From CALJFL01 sp047633055 (lineage in GTDB: Bacteria > Pseudomonadota > Gammaproteobacteria > Pseudomonadales > Halieaceae): 63,969 bases of DNA. Positions 33,657 to 43,213 of this stretch are shown here, one piece after another. The notes beneath the pieces are model-generated. The model worked only from the letters and a program-made list of their open reading frames with translations. It was not told the DNA's origin and ran no database searches. Position 1 is the first letter of the stretch; the number at the start of each line of letters is the position of its first letter. The stretch covers positions 1-63,969 of the forward strand of contig JBLIEI010000022.1 in assembly GCA_047633055.1 (NCBI GenBank). Reading direction: 5' to 3'. Made by a program: the position numbers and the translations under genes.

Positions 33657-34988
33657 TAGGCGAGTGACAGCCCTGGAAGCGGCTATAACGCCCTCGTCAA
33701 AATAGGCCTCGTGGTTTTCTTCGATCTTCCCCAGGTCGTATAGGTAGTTCACCATAATACCTCCAGATTGCTCGCGCCCTTTGACCGACAGGTCCGCGCC
33801 GCCGTGAATTCGATGCAGCCTGGCGCCGTTGCCCAGATGAAAGCGCGCTACCGGATCTTTCGGTAGCTCGCCTGATTTGACCTTCAACAGGTAATGGGCA
33901 GACAGTCGGATGTGCGCTTCATACACCTCAGTTTTCACCACATTACCCACAGGCTCTCTGACTTTTGCGGCCAGATCAGGTGAGACTAGTTCACTCAAAT
34001 CTGCTTTCAACAACCATGTGCGAAAGCCTGGAACAGGGGACAGGGTGACGAAGGTTTTGAGCGACGGCAGTTCCTTGGTAAGTTCACCGACCACGTTTTT
34101 GATCAGAAAGTTGCCGAACGACACCCCGGCCAGGCCAGGATGACAGTTGCTGATGGAGTAAAATACTACGGTGTTTGCCGCCTTGTTGGCCGGGGCCTCA
34201 CGGTCCTGAACCAATAAGGGGCCAATAGCTTCCGGCAATTCGTTAGTAAGCGCTATTTCGACGAATACCAGGGGGTCATTTTGCAGCGCCGGGTGGAAGA
34301 ATGCGAAGCAGCGTCTGTCTTCGCGCAGTCGACTGCGTAAGTCATCCCAGCCATTGATCTGGTGCACAGCCTCATAATCGATAATCTTTTCGAGTACTGA
34401 TGCCGGTGATGACCAGTCGATACGGCGCAGTTCGAGAAAGCCTTTATTAAACCAGGAAATAAACAAGTGCTTGAGGTCAGAGTTAACACCGCGCAGCGCA
34501 GGGTTGGCGCGCAACAGCTGTAGCAAATCGCCACGCATTGCGACCAATGTAGGGGTACCGTCGGGTGCCATATTGATGCGACGAAATAATTTCTGGCGCG
34601 GTGCCTCCACGCAGTGTCCTATAGCCCAAAGACTCTCCAAGTCGCCACTTTTACGATAGGCGTCTGCAGCGGCCAGTACCTCGTCACTGTCGACTTCAAA
34701 TTCCTCTGCGAGATTGGTAAAGAACGCCAATCGCCCACTGGCTGGCAGCTGCCTGTAAGCCTCGGTAATTTCACTGGCCAAGGCCAGACCCGAGGCCTCA
34801 CCCCGGTGATTCAGAAGTTCCTTGCATAGGCTTGTCAGTGAGCCAGTATCGCTATCGCGAGCCTTGGCAGCGCGGCGTCTCTTGGCCAGTATTTCGCGCC
34901 CTGAGTCCACGACCGAGGCCAGGGTGCGTTCAAAGGTGTTCATTCGACCTGTATCTGGTGACAGGCCTTTGGAGAGTTCTGAAGACAT
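33648..34988 (-). CDS. malonyl-CoA decarboxylase
   Basis: This is a 446-residue MCD-family protein. A helical N-terminal domain spans about residues 20-150 and a GNAT-like catalytic domain follows. SISNCHPGLAGVSFGNFLIK contains the predicted catalytic Ser at 290, and HLGNGARLHRIHGGADLS near 393 carries the catalytic His. It converts malonyl-CoA to acetyl-CoA and CO2. It is convergent with the acyl-CoA operon and overlaps its last gene by nine bases. A link to propionyl/malonyl side products of that operon is possible but unproven. Confidence 0.92.
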   Translation of the reverse strand: MSSELSKGLSPDTGRMNTFERTLASVVDSGREILAKRRRAAKARDSDTGSLTSLCKELLNHRGEASGLALASEITEAYRQLPASGRLAFFTNLAEEFEVDSDEVLAAADAYRKSGDLESLWAIGHCVEAPRQKLFRRINMAPDGTPTLVAMRGDLLQLLRANPALRGVNSDLKHLFISWFNKGFLELRRIDWSSPASVLEKIIDYEAVHQINGWDDLRSRLREDRRCFAFFHPALQNDPLVFVEIALTNELPEAIGPLLVQDREAPANKAANTVVFYSISNCHPGLAGVSFGNFLIKNVVGELTKELPSLKTFVTLSPVPGFRTWLLKADLSELVSPDLAAKVREPVGNVVKTEVYEAHIRLSAHYLLKVKSGELPKDPVARFHLGNGARLHRIHGGADLSVKGREQSGGIMVNYLYDLGKIEENHEAYFDEGVIAASRAVTRLLG

Positions 34989-35178
34989 TTAAAGTGGTGT
35001 TCCAGCCAAATAAGGCTGTTCAAGATAGCTCATTGCGTGATTCGACGCTACACCCTCTGGGGTAGGGTGGTCGAAGATTTTCTGCGTAAATACCCAGATT
35101 AGGCCAAGCAAATACTAGTTTAAGGCTAGCGCTGTTGATAGGATGACTGGCCCACGTTTAGAGAAGGTGGCGATAGTA

Positions 35179-35703
35179 ATGTTTGATCGGAACAAAAATA
35201 AACCGGCGTCCTCAGTGGCCCCGGAGCCAGCTACAGCGCAGAGTCCCTCTGCATCCAGTTCACCTGACCCTGTTATTTCAAGGAGTGCCGCAATGATCGG
35301 TCCCAGTATAGTAATAAAAGGTACAGTTTCCGGCGACGAGGACCTGATTATCCAGGGCAAAGTTGAAGGCACTATTGACTTGCGTGACAACGAGGTTTCA
35401 GTCGGCCAGTCCGGAAAAGTTAACGCCGACGTTAACGCCAAGGTGGTGAAAGTCGACGGTGAAGTGTCCGGCGACATCACGGGGGGTGAGAAGGTAGTCA
35501 TCTCCAAGTCGGGGAATGTTCAAGGGAATATCGTAGCACCCCGTGTCACTTTGGAAGATGGTGCTATCTTCAAGGGTAGCATTGACATGGACCCGGGTGA
35601 CGGCGCGGCGAGTAAAGTCTCGCTGTCGACACAAAAACCGGCTAATACTCCCAGCTCCAGCTCCAGCTCCAGCGCTCCCGGATTTGATCTAAAGAGCGGT
35701 TAG
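35179..35703 (+). CDS. bactofilin (polymer-forming cytoskeletal protein)
   Basis: The product has 174 residues from ATG 35179. A disordered Pro/Ser/Ala-rich N-terminus is followed by the bactofilin beta-helix (about residues 38-140): repeating short strands such as VIKGTVSGDEDLIIQGKVEG and VKVDGEVSGDITGG. The Ser-rich C-terminal tail ends GFDLKSG. The family forms filaments affecting cell shape and surface structures. A run of three AGCTCC units at 35653-35670 encodes part of the Ser tract and could vary in length. No M23 peptidase partner is adjacent. Confidence 0.92.
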   Translation: MFDRNKNKPASSVAPEPATAQSPSASSSPDPVISRSAAMIGPSIVIKGTVSGDEDLIIQGKVEGTIDLRDNEVSVGQSGKVNADVNAKVVKVDGEVSGDITGGEKVVISKSGNVQGNIVAPRVTLEDGAIFKGSIDMDPGDGAASKVSLSTQKPANTPSSSSSSSAPGFDLKSG

Positions 35704-35753
35704 TCAAAATTGATTCTTCGCCGCCCGCGGGCGGCTTTGAGGTACACCGCACC

Positions 35754-36326
35754 ATGGCATCGACACAGCCCTCGAAGCTGCTATCGACCCTGTTTGAACA
35801 TCAAGATGAGGAAGCGCGTATCACCGTGCTTCACATCGGCCCGGCTCTGTCTGAAACGGTAGAATTTTTTTCACGCTATCGTTGTAAATTATACTTTGTG
35901 GATTTGTTTGGGGAACTGCCGATCCTGGCCGAAGAGGACGTACCTCTCTCGCTGGAGAAACAATTCGCCGAGTTGTTGAAATTTCCCTCGGGCACCTACT
36001 TCGATATTGCCCTGTTCTGGGATGTGTTTAATTATATGAGCAGTGATGCCATTATCGCGTTTCTAATCACTCTCAGGCCGCATCTGCGTCCCGATAGCCT
36101 GGCGCATGGCTTCGCCGTTCACAATCTAAGAAATCTTCCCAGTGAGAAGGTTTATGGAATTAACGACCTCGAGGGGCTTAGTGTCAGTCAGCGTCCAACA
36201 AGTCTGCCAGGGTACGCGCCACATAATCAGAGTCGGCTCAAAACCTTACTGAGTTGCTTTCAATTTGACCGCAGCGTGTTGCTCTCAGATAGTCGTCTGG
36301 AACTATTGCTAAGTGCCAAGCTGTGA
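35754..36326 (+). CDS. hypothetical protein, methyltransferase-like fold
   Basis: The product has 190 residues that I cannot name. The first third (ITVLHIGPALSETVEFFSRY, then CKLYFVDLFGEL) has the strand-helix-strand rhythm of a Rossmann-like SAM-binding fold, and FDIALFWDVFNYM resembles a motif-IV region. The canonical GxGxG is missing, so it may be a non-catalytic relative. It follows the bactofilin gene by 50 bases and may be co-transcribed. Confidence 0.6.
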   Translation: MASTQPSKLLSTLFEHQDEEARITVLHIGPALSETVEFFSRYRCKLYFVDLFGELPILAEEDVPLSLEKQFAELLKFPSGTYFDIALFWDVFNYMSSDAIIAFLITLRPHLRPDSLAHGFAVHNLRNLPSEKVYGINDLEGLSVSQRPTSLPGYAPHNQSRLKTLLSCFQFDRSVLLSDSRLELLLSAKL

Positions 36327-36378
36327 AGGAAACTGATAAAGCCGGTTTCTTTGGATTTAATTTTGGAATTGCCGATCA

Positions 36379-36813
36379 ATGAAACTTACCCCTTTTCATA
36401 TTGCTGTTCAAGTTCGCGATCTGGCCGAGGCCCGATCCTTTTATGGCGGTGTTCTAGGCTTGGAGGAGGGTCGTAGCTCAAGCACCTGGATCGATTTTAA
36501 TATGTACGGTCACCAATTCGTCGTTCACCTCAACGAGTCGTTGGGCGCAGGTGGCAGTGTGCAGCAAATCAAAAACCCTGTTGATGGGCAGGGGGTTCCT
36601 GTGCCCCACTGTGGCGTCGTACTGGAGTTTGAGCATTGGCGGGTGCTGGCAAATAGATTGACGCGGGTTGTCGACTCGTTTGTGGTTGAACCTTATGTCC
36701 GGTTTGCCGGTGAAGTGGGCGAACAGGGTACATTCTTTTTCCTGGACCCCTCTGGAAACGCGCTGGAATTCAAAGGTTTTAGAGACATAGAGCGGCACCT
36801 GTTCGCTAATTAA
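36379..36813 (+). CDS. VOC family (glyoxalase/dioxygenase-fold) protein
   Basis: This is a 144-residue single vicinal-oxygen-chelate unit. TPFHIAVQVRDLAEARSFYG with a metal-type histidine opens the fold. YGHQFVVHLN and the final FFLDPSGNALEFKGF supply the other typical His and Glu positions. Relatives include glyoxalase I, extradiol dioxygenases and fosfomycin enzymes; the specific reaction is not clear. Confidence 0.82.
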   Translation: MKLTPFHIAVQVRDLAEARSFYGGVLGLEEGRSSSTWIDFNMYGHQFVVHLNESLGAGGSVQQIKNPVDGQGVPVPHCGVVLEFEHWRVLANRLTRVVDSFVVEPYVRFAGEVGEQGTFFFLDPSGNALEFKGFRDIERHLFAN

Positions 36814-36873
36814 CATGGTTAAATGTCTTCTTTCCTACTGGCTTTTAGGCTGGCATCTCAACGTGAGTAAAAT

Positions 36874-38235
36874 ATGACCCCAATTAACGTCTTACTAATC
36901 TCCCTCGCACTGCTAATGGTGCAATCCGCCACGGCTCAGGAATCCGCTCTGGAGCGCCTGCAAAGTTATATTGAAGTCGATACCGTTAATCCACCGGGTA
37001 ATGAATCACGCGGCGTACACTATCTGGCAGGGATACTCGACGCAGCAGGCATTGATTACGAAACTGCCGAATCTGCTCCCGGGCGAGGGAATATCTGGGC
37101 GCGGCTGGAAGGTGGCGACGAGCCCGCACTGATTCTGTTGCACCATATCGATGTGGTGCCAGCCTCGCGAGAGTTCTGGGCCACAGACCCTCTGAAAGCT
37201 GAAATTCGCGACGGTAAGCTTTATGGCCGTGGCACATTGGATACCAAAGGCTTGGGCATTGCGCACCTCGAGGCTTTTCTGGCATTGCACATCAGCGGCG
37301 CCAAGCTCAAACGTGACGTAATCTTTATGGCGACAGCGGACGAGGAAGCTGGCGGCAAGTATGGCGCCGGTTGGATCGTCGATAATCGGCCGGAGGCCTT
37401 CGCCGGAGCAGGGTTTTTACTGAATGAAGGTGGCATGGGGAAAATGGCCCAAGGGTACATTTCTTTTGGTATAGAAGTAGCCCAAAAACGCCCTTACTGG
37501 CTTCGCTTAACCGCCTCTGGCGTGCCGGGGCACGGTTCCCGGCCATTACCCGAGTCTGCAACATCGCGCTTGATCGCGGCTCTGGCGAGATTGCAGGCAG
37601 CGCCTTTTGAGCCTCGGATCGTCGCACCGGTACGCAGTATGTTTCAGGCCATGTCACCGCATGCAGAGCCTGAGTGGCAAGACGCGTTGTTGAATATTGA
37701 CGAGACGATCAAAGATCCGCAGCTGCTGGCCAAAATGCAGGCTACTTTGCCTGGGCTGCATTCCCTGACTCGTAATACCTGCTCCCTGACCATGCTGTCA
37801 GGCAGCCAAAAAATTAACATCGTGCCGCCTACAGCCATTGCCGAGTTGGATTGTCGTATTCTTCCTGATCAGGATGCTCCTGAATTTCTCGAGCAAATCA
37901 CCCGTATCGTCAATGATGAACATATAGCGATAGAAAAAATCTTACTATTTGGAGCGGCGATATCCAGCTCTGACACCCGGCTTTTTCGTGATATCGAGGA
38001 AGTGACCGCGCGATACCATCCCCAAGCTGGCATATTGCCGTCAGTTGTTGGGGGCTTCACCGATAGCCACTTTTTCCGTGACTTGGGGATTACCAGTTAT
38101 GGCTATGCACCCTTTGTGCTCGAACCCGAGACTGCGGCAACCTTTCACGGCAATAATGAGCACATTCCGATCGACACTTTTGAGCAGGGTGTGCAGATGA
38201 TGATTGAGATTGTCAGTAAGTTCGCTGGAACGTAA
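36874..38235 (+). CDS. exported M20 family metallopeptidase
   Basis: The product has 453 residues. A hydrophobic N-terminal signal peptide ends near ATAQE (residues 1-22), so it is predicted periplasmic. Metal ligands are visible at H91-x-D93 (HHIDVVP), D123 in GRGTLDTKG, the Glu pair in TADEEAGG near 157, and a late histidine in TFHGNNEHI near 428. M20 peptidases and acylases cleave peptide or amide bonds with two Zn ions. Likely roles are peptide or N-acyl amino acid hydrolysis. Confidence 0.88.
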   Translation: MTPINVLLISLALLMVQSATAQESALERLQSYIEVDTVNPPGNESRGVHYLAGILDAAGIDYETAESAPGRGNIWARLEGGDEPALILLHHIDVVPASREFWATDPLKAEIRDGKLYGRGTLDTKGLGIAHLEAFLALHISGAKLKRDVIFMATADEEAGGKYGAGWIVDNRPEAFAGAGFLLNEGGMGKMAQGYISFGIEVAQKRPYWLRLTASGVPGHGSRPLPESATSRLIAALARLQAAPFEPRIVAPVRSMFQAMSPHAEPEWQDALLNIDETIKDPQLLAKMQATLPGLHSLTRNTCSLTMLSGSQKINIVPPTAIAELDCRILPDQDAPEFLEQITRIVNDEHIAIEKILLFGAAISSSDTRLFRDIEEVTARYHPQAGILPSVVGGFTDSHFFRDLGITSYGYAPFVLEPETAATFHGNNEHIPIDTFEQGVQMMIEIVSKFAGT

Positions 38236-38250
38236 TTCAGCAACGGCTTA

Positions 38251-38274
38251 CCGGCCAGATTCTATGCTGGCCGG
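38251..38274 (+). terminator. hairpin after the M20 peptidase gene
   Basis: A perfect 8-bp GC-rich stem (CCGGCCAG with CTGGCCGG) and 8-base loop lies 16 bases after the stop codon. There is no T-run, so it may stabilise the mRNA end rather than terminate by itself. Confidence 0.45.
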
Positions 38275-38419
38275 CAGGGCGTAACATTCACGCCGTGTAT
38301 AGTAAAAATCTAAACGATTGATTTCAGTTATGTGGTTCTTGTCCTTAAGATAGCCTCAATCGCTCTTCGGGGTGAACCGGAAACGCCCTTTAACACTTAA
38401 ATCACAATGAGGTGTCATC

Positions 38420-40018
38420 ATGTCAACTTATGAGCAGGACATAGCCGCTCTCGCCGATCTTCGGGATCAGCAAACCGGCACATGGAGCAATATTAGCCCC
38501 GAATACGCTGCGCGTATGAAGGCTCAAAATCGTTTTCAGACGGGTCTGGACATTGCCCGCTATACTGCCGGCATCATGCGTAAGGATATGGCAGACTACG
38601 ACGCGGACAGCGCGCAGTACACGCAGTCCCTGGGCTGCTGGCATGGCTTTATTGGTCAGCAGAAGTTGCTGGCGATCAAAAAGCACCACGGCACAACCGA
38701 CAAGCGTTATCTGTATCTTTCTGGCTGGATGATCGCCGCGCTACGCAGCGAGTTTGGTCCTCTGCCAGATCAGTCCATGCACGAGAAAACTTCTGTGCCT
38801 GCACTGATCGAAGAGCTTTACACTTTCCTGCGCCAGGCTGACGCTCGTGAACTGGGTCACCTGTTCCACGATCTGGATGATGCTCGCGACGCCGGTGATG
38901 AGGTCAAGGAAAAAGCCGTACTGAACTCAATCGAAAACTACGAGACTCACGTTGTCCCCATCATCGCTGATATCGATGCTGGCTTTGGTAACGAAGAAGC
39001 CACCTACCTTTTGGCTAAGCAGATGATCGAAGCGGGCGCCTGCGCAATTCAGGTAGAGAACCAGGTATCCGATGCCAAGCAATGTGGCCACCAGGACGGA
39101 AAAGTAACCGTTCCCCACGAAGATTTTTTGGCTAAGATCAACGCTATCCGCTACGCCTTCCTTGAGTTGGGAGTAGACGACGGTGTAATCGTTGCACGTA
39201 CTGACTCGTTGGGCGCAGGCCTGACCCAGAAAATTCCAGTGTCTACCGATACCGGTGATCTGGCCCACAAGTACAACGCTTTCCTGGAAACAGAAGTGAT
39301 CAACGGTGCCGAAGACGTTAACGAAGGCGACGTAATTATTAAGCAGGACGGCAAGCTGGTTCGCCCGGTTCGTCTGCCCAATGGTTTGTACCGCTTTAAG
39401 GCGGGTACTGGCGAAGAGCGCTGTATTCTCGATAGTATTACCAGTCTACAAAATGGCGCCGACCTGCTGTGGATCGAAACTGAGAAGCCTCACGTTGGTC
39501 AAATCGGGGCAATGGTTGATGAGATCCGCAAGGCAGTGCCTAACGCCAAGCTGGTATACAATAATTCACCGTCTTTCAATTGGACGCTGAACTTTCGTCA
39601 GCAGGTATTTGATGCCTGGACTAAAGAAGGCAAGGACCTCGCTGCCTATACTCGCGATCAACTGATGAGCGCTGAATACGACGCAACAGATCTGGGTGTA
39701 GAAGCTGACAAATGGATTCAATCATTCCAGGCCGACTCAGCGCGCGAAGCAGGTATTTTCCACCACCTGATCACGCTGCCTACTTACCACACTGCGGCTC
39801 TGTCTACGGACAACTTGGCCAAGGGTTACTTCGGTGAAGAAGGCATGCTGGCTTACGTGAAAGGGGTTCAGCGCAAGGAGATCCGTCAGGGTATCGCGTG
39901 TGTTAAGCATCAGGACATGGCTGGCTCCAACATGGGCGACGATCACAAAGAGTATTTCGCCGGTGAACAGGCGCTCAAGGCTGGCGGTAAAGACAATACG
40001 ATGAACCAGTTTGGCTAG
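38420..40018 (+). CDS. aceA: isocitrate lyase
   Basis: The 532-residue length matches the long-form enzyme of Pseudomonas and marine gammaproteobacteria rather than the 434-residue E. coli form. The active-site loop reads K220-Q-C222-G-H, a K[KQ]CGH variant, and TDSLGAGLT and YNNSPSFNW are in the expected order. It splits isocitrate to glyoxylate and succinate and is needed for growth on C2 units. GAGGTG precedes the ATG. It is monocistronic, with its own terminator; malate synthase is not in the window. Confidence 0.96.
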   Translation: MSTYEQDIAALADLRDQQTGTWSNISPEYAARMKAQNRFQTGLDIARYTAGIMRKDMADYDADSAQYTQSLGCWHGFIGQQKLLAIKKHHGTTDKRYLYLSGWMIAALRSEFGPLPDQSMHEKTSVPALIEELYTFLRQADARELGHLFHDLDDARDAGDEVKEKAVLNSIENYETHVVPIIADIDAGFGNEEATYLLAKQMIEAGACAIQVENQVSDAKQCGHQDGKVTVPHEDFLAKINAIRYAFLELGVDDGVIVARTDSLGAGLTQKIPVSTDTGDLAHKYNAFLETEVINGAEDVNEGDVIIKQDGKLVRPVRLPNGLYRFKAGTGEERCILDSITSLQNGADLLWIETEKPHVGQIGAMVDEIRKAVPNAKLVYNNSPSFNWTLNFRQQVFDAWTKEGKDLAAYTRDQLMSAEYDATDLGVEADKWIQSFQADSAREAGIFHHLITLPTYHTAALSTDNLAKGYFGEEGMLAYVKGVQRKEIRQGIACVKHQDMAGSNMGDDHKEYFAGEQALKAGGKDNTMNQFG

Positions 40019-40037
40019 GTTCTAGGTAGTATCCGGA

Positions 40038-40066
40038 AAGGGCTGATTTTATCGGCCCTTTTTTTT
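40038..40066 (+). terminator. Rho-independent terminator of aceA
   Basis: A 10-bp stem with one G-U pair (AAGGGCTGAT with ATCGGCCCTT), a TTT loop and a run of eight T residues begins about 20 bases after the aceA stop. Confidence 0.9.
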
Positions 40067-40230
40067 GTTTGTTTGGGAGGGTAGCTTCGTCGGCGGTAAT
40101 TAGCTGTTTCCCTTCCCGCTTAACTGGGCACAGGCTGGCGTCCGTCTTCGGTAATGGCCGTTGCACAGGGATAAAAGCGTAGTTCCCGTCTTTCGAAGCG
40201 CAATTTCTGCAGCTCAGGCCTTCCGAAGTG

Positions 40231-43179
40231 CTACACCTCGTGAACGTCCATCCCCAAGCTCTCGCGCAGATCAGAAGTTGCATCTAACTGACTGCTGGAA
40301 GTAATCACCGCCGTACTGGCCAGTTCAGGCTTAAGATAAGTCTCAGTAACGCGGCGTAAATCATCGAGACTTACATCAAGAATACGCTGTCGGAATTCTT
40401 CCCGGTTAGCGTGAGTGCGACCGAATAGTGAATTGTGAAAATGCTGCTTAGCTTCACCAGCGGGTGAGCTTGGCTTGTCCAGGCTGCCAATCACTCCCAG
40501 TATCGCTTCTTCAAGCGGGCGATATTCATGGCTCTCATCCAGCATCCATTTTACCGAGCCGTCGAAATCTGTCAGTGTTTCCTCAAGTCTCGGATCGCGG
40601 TAAGAATAGAATCGGAAAGAGGCGATGCCTGAGTCCTGGCCCGCGCCGCCGCCATAGGCACCACCTTGTTCACGAATTGCCCGGTGCAGGAAGCCATTAC
40701 GCAGAAACCCTCCAAGTACTGTCAAGGCTGCGGAATCTGCGTGGGCGATTGGCACGGTGGGGTAGGCGCGTGCAGAGAAGTTGACTTGGGTATTGGCAAC
40801 CCACATTTCCTGCCTGCGCTCGCGTATAGGATCACGGGAGAAATGACTTGTGGCGCTGCCAGATTCAAGCGGTTGCCATTCGCTTGCTATTTGCTTTAGC
40901 AGGCTTTCCTGTTTTTCCTGCTCGGCGACCATTAATAACTGAGCCGGCATAGTCAAAACCTGTGAATGCAGCTCAGCCAGTTCCTGTGAGAACTTACTCA
41001 GTTCAGCCTTGTCTTTAAGTTTCTCATCCAGCTGCCGCAAGGATTTGATACCTGCCATGCCAGAAAGTTGGTGATTAATGTTGGCCAGAGGGCTCATCCC
41101 GGCACTGGCCGCAGCCATCGCCAGGCCGTGTCCATTGCCGGTGACCGATTGATCCCGTCGAGCGCGTTGTTGGCTGATTATGTCGCGTATACGTGACACT
41201 TCATCGAAGCGAACATTGTGCAGTGTGTCTACCATCAAGCGGGATTGCTCGCTGATGTTACTGACCAGTGCTTTCGAAGACAGGATCATGTTCGCGCTCA
41301 CCAACTGTTCATTGTCCACTGACGCGCGTAGGGAAGAAAATACATTGATCGCGCCTACTGCGGCAGACTGTCGGTGTTGTGTGCTCAGGTAGTCGGCATC
41401 ACCCAGTCCCAGTTCGGTCAGGAGGTTGGTATAGCAGGGCAACATAGATAGCTGCGAGTCGGAAATTGCCGGCAGCGATGAAATACTTTGCAAATAGACC
41501 AAGCCGTTGGTGCCCTGAGCGTAACTGGTTATCGGAGTCTGGCCCACCGTCTGCTGAGTGTTGGTTAGCTCGGGAACACTGCCAGGAATGTCGCTTAGTT
41601 CGACTTTTGGGAGAATGCTCTCGTCGTCAACTTGACCCTGGCGTGCCAAAAGGTCTGCCGCCAGCTTGATCACTGCCTGGCTTTGCTCCTCGTCCATTGC
41701 TGCTTTGACATCGGCTAGCCGTGCTGTTTCCGCGATTTTACGGCGCCCTGAGAGTTCTTTGTCAGGTGACATCACCAGTGTTACCCGGTGTTGATTGTTC
41801 ACTAGTAAATCCCGTGCCAGTCGGCAAACATACTGAGGGTCGGCGATACGCTCGCGCAGGCTGGCAATTACCGGGTCCAGGTTGAGTACCGCGATCGGGT
41901 CGGCGTAGTGCGTAGCGCAACCCAGAGACTGCATAATAAGTTGCAAGCCATAGGGGAAGCTGTCACCGCTGATTTCCCGTTGATGCAATTCCAACTGATG
42001 CAGTATTGCTTCCAACCTATCGTGCGGTACTGGATTCTCTGCTACGTCGTGAAGTACTTTCATTACTAGCGCTTCTACTTCCTCTACCCGGTCTGCCTCA
42101 CTGCCTTCAATGCCGCAGCAGAACACCATCTCCCGCATCGAATCCTCAAGTCCGCACAGCGGGGAGGGGGCAAGCCCCAGTTCTGTTGTTTCCAGCGCCT
42201 GCTGTAACGGCGACGCACTGTTTTCCATCAGTACACTGGATAACAACTGGGCTTCTAGTAATTGTTCCAGGTTGGCGCTTTCACCAAGCATCCAACCTAC
42301 AACAATATGGGTCTTCTGATCGACTTCACCGCTTTCGTCGAAAGCGTAAACGTCGCTTACGCGAAGAGGTTTTGTCAGTCGCTGTTCGGCTTTTACCTGA
42401 ATGCGTTGATCCAGGCGCTCAAAGCTATGCAATGCTTTGGTCTCAAAGCTAGCTTGATGTTCGCTGGCGGGTATGTCGCCAAAGGTCATAAAGATGGCGT
42501 TGCTAGGATGGTAGTGACTGCGATAAAAGGCCTGTAGATCCTGATAACTCAGGTCTGGAATGCGCTCCGGGTCGCCGCCGCTGTTGTGGTGGTAAGTGCT
42601 GGTTGGAAATAGGTTCTCGCATAGTTTGTCCCACAAAGTACTGCTGACAGAACTCATAGCACCTTTCATTTCGTTGAATACTACGCCTTTAAATACCAAT
42701 TCACTGTCGCTGTTGCCTGCTTCAGCGAATTCAACCCGATGGCCTTCCTGGGCGAAGTCCAACGGATCCAAGCGGGAGAAAAAGACTGCATCGAGATAGA
42801 CCTCGAGCAGATTATTAAAATCCTTACGATTCTGGCTGGCGAAAGGGTAGGCCGTCCAGTCGGAGCTGGTAAACGCGTTCATAAAGGTGTTCAGCGAACG
42901 CCGTAGCATCATGAAAAATGGGTCTCGAACAGGGAAACGCTCGCTGCCGCACAAGGCGGTGTGCTCCAGGACATGGGCAACGCCAGTGGAGTCTTCGGGA
43001 ACAGTACGCAGAGCGACTAGGAATACATTTTCCGCGTTGTCTGCTGCCAGGTGGTAGTGCGCCGCTCCGGTGGCTCGGTGCTCAAACTGTTGCACTTCAA
43101 TATTAAGTGATTCTATGGTTTCTTGGCGAATGAGATCAAAAGCCGGATGCGCGATGGATAGGGCGCTGGGGTTGTTCAT
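40231..43179 (-). CDS. M16C family zinc metalloprotease (presequence protease-like)
   Basis: The product has 982 residues, the size of PreP/falcilysin-type insulinases. The inverted zinc motif H69-x-x-E72-H73 (HVLEH) lies in GVAHVLEHTALCGSERFP. The third ligand is likely the Glu of VFNEMKGAMS. The M16C-associated domain lies around residues 480-730. These clamshell proteases degrade small unfolded peptides. No signal peptide is apparent, so a cytoplasmic site is likely. Confidence 0.92.
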   Translation of the reverse strand: MNNPSALSIAHPAFDLIRQETIESLNIEVQQFEHRATGAAHYHLAADNAENVFLVALRTVPEDSTGVAHVLEHTALCGSERFPVRDPFFMMLRRSLNTFMNAFTSSDWTAYPFASQNRKDFNNLLEVYLDAVFFSRLDPLDFAQEGHRVEFAEAGNSDSELVFKGVVFNEMKGAMSSVSSTLWDKLCENLFPTSTYHHNSGGDPERIPDLSYQDLQAFYRSHYHPSNAIFMTFGDIPASEHQASFETKALHSFERLDQRIQVKAEQRLTKPLRVSDVYAFDESGEVDQKTHIVVGWMLGESANLEQLLEAQLLSSVLMENSASPLQQALETTELGLAPSPLCGLEDSMREMVFCCGIEGSEADRVEEVEALVMKVLHDVAENPVPHDRLEAILHQLELHQREISGDSFPYGLQLIMQSLGCATHYADPIAVLNLDPVIASLRERIADPQYVCRLARDLLVNNQHRVTLVMSPDKELSGRRKIAETARLADVKAAMDEEQSQAVIKLAADLLARQGQVDDESILPKVELSDIPGSVPELTNTQQTVGQTPITSYAQGTNGLVYLQSISSLPAISDSQLSMLPCYTNLLTELGLGDADYLSTQHRQSAAVGAINVFSSLRASVDNEQLVSANMILSSKALVSNISEQSRLMVDTLHNVRFDEVSRIRDIISQQRARRDQSVTGNGHGLAMAAASAGMSPLANINHQLSGMAGIKSLRQLDEKLKDKAELSKFSQELAELHSQVLTMPAQLLMVAEQEKQESLLKQIASEWQPLESGSATSHFSRDPIRERRQEMWVANTQVNFSARAYPTVPIAHADSAALTVLGGFLRNGFLHRAIREQGGAYGGGAGQDSGIASFRFYSYRDPRLEETLTDFDGSVKWMLDESHEYRPLEEAILGVIGSLDKPSSPAGEAKQHFHNSLFGRTHANREEFRQRILDVSLDDLRRVTETYLKPELASTAVITSSSQLDATSDLRESLGMDVHEV

Positions 43180-43213
43180 AAGGGTCTCAGTTTATCTTGG
43201 GAAGAAGTCTATT

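Noticed and set aside
39975..40283. 102-codon minus-strand frame across the aceA terminator
   Set aside because: It crosses a strong terminator and overlaps the ends of two real genes; nothing supports translation.
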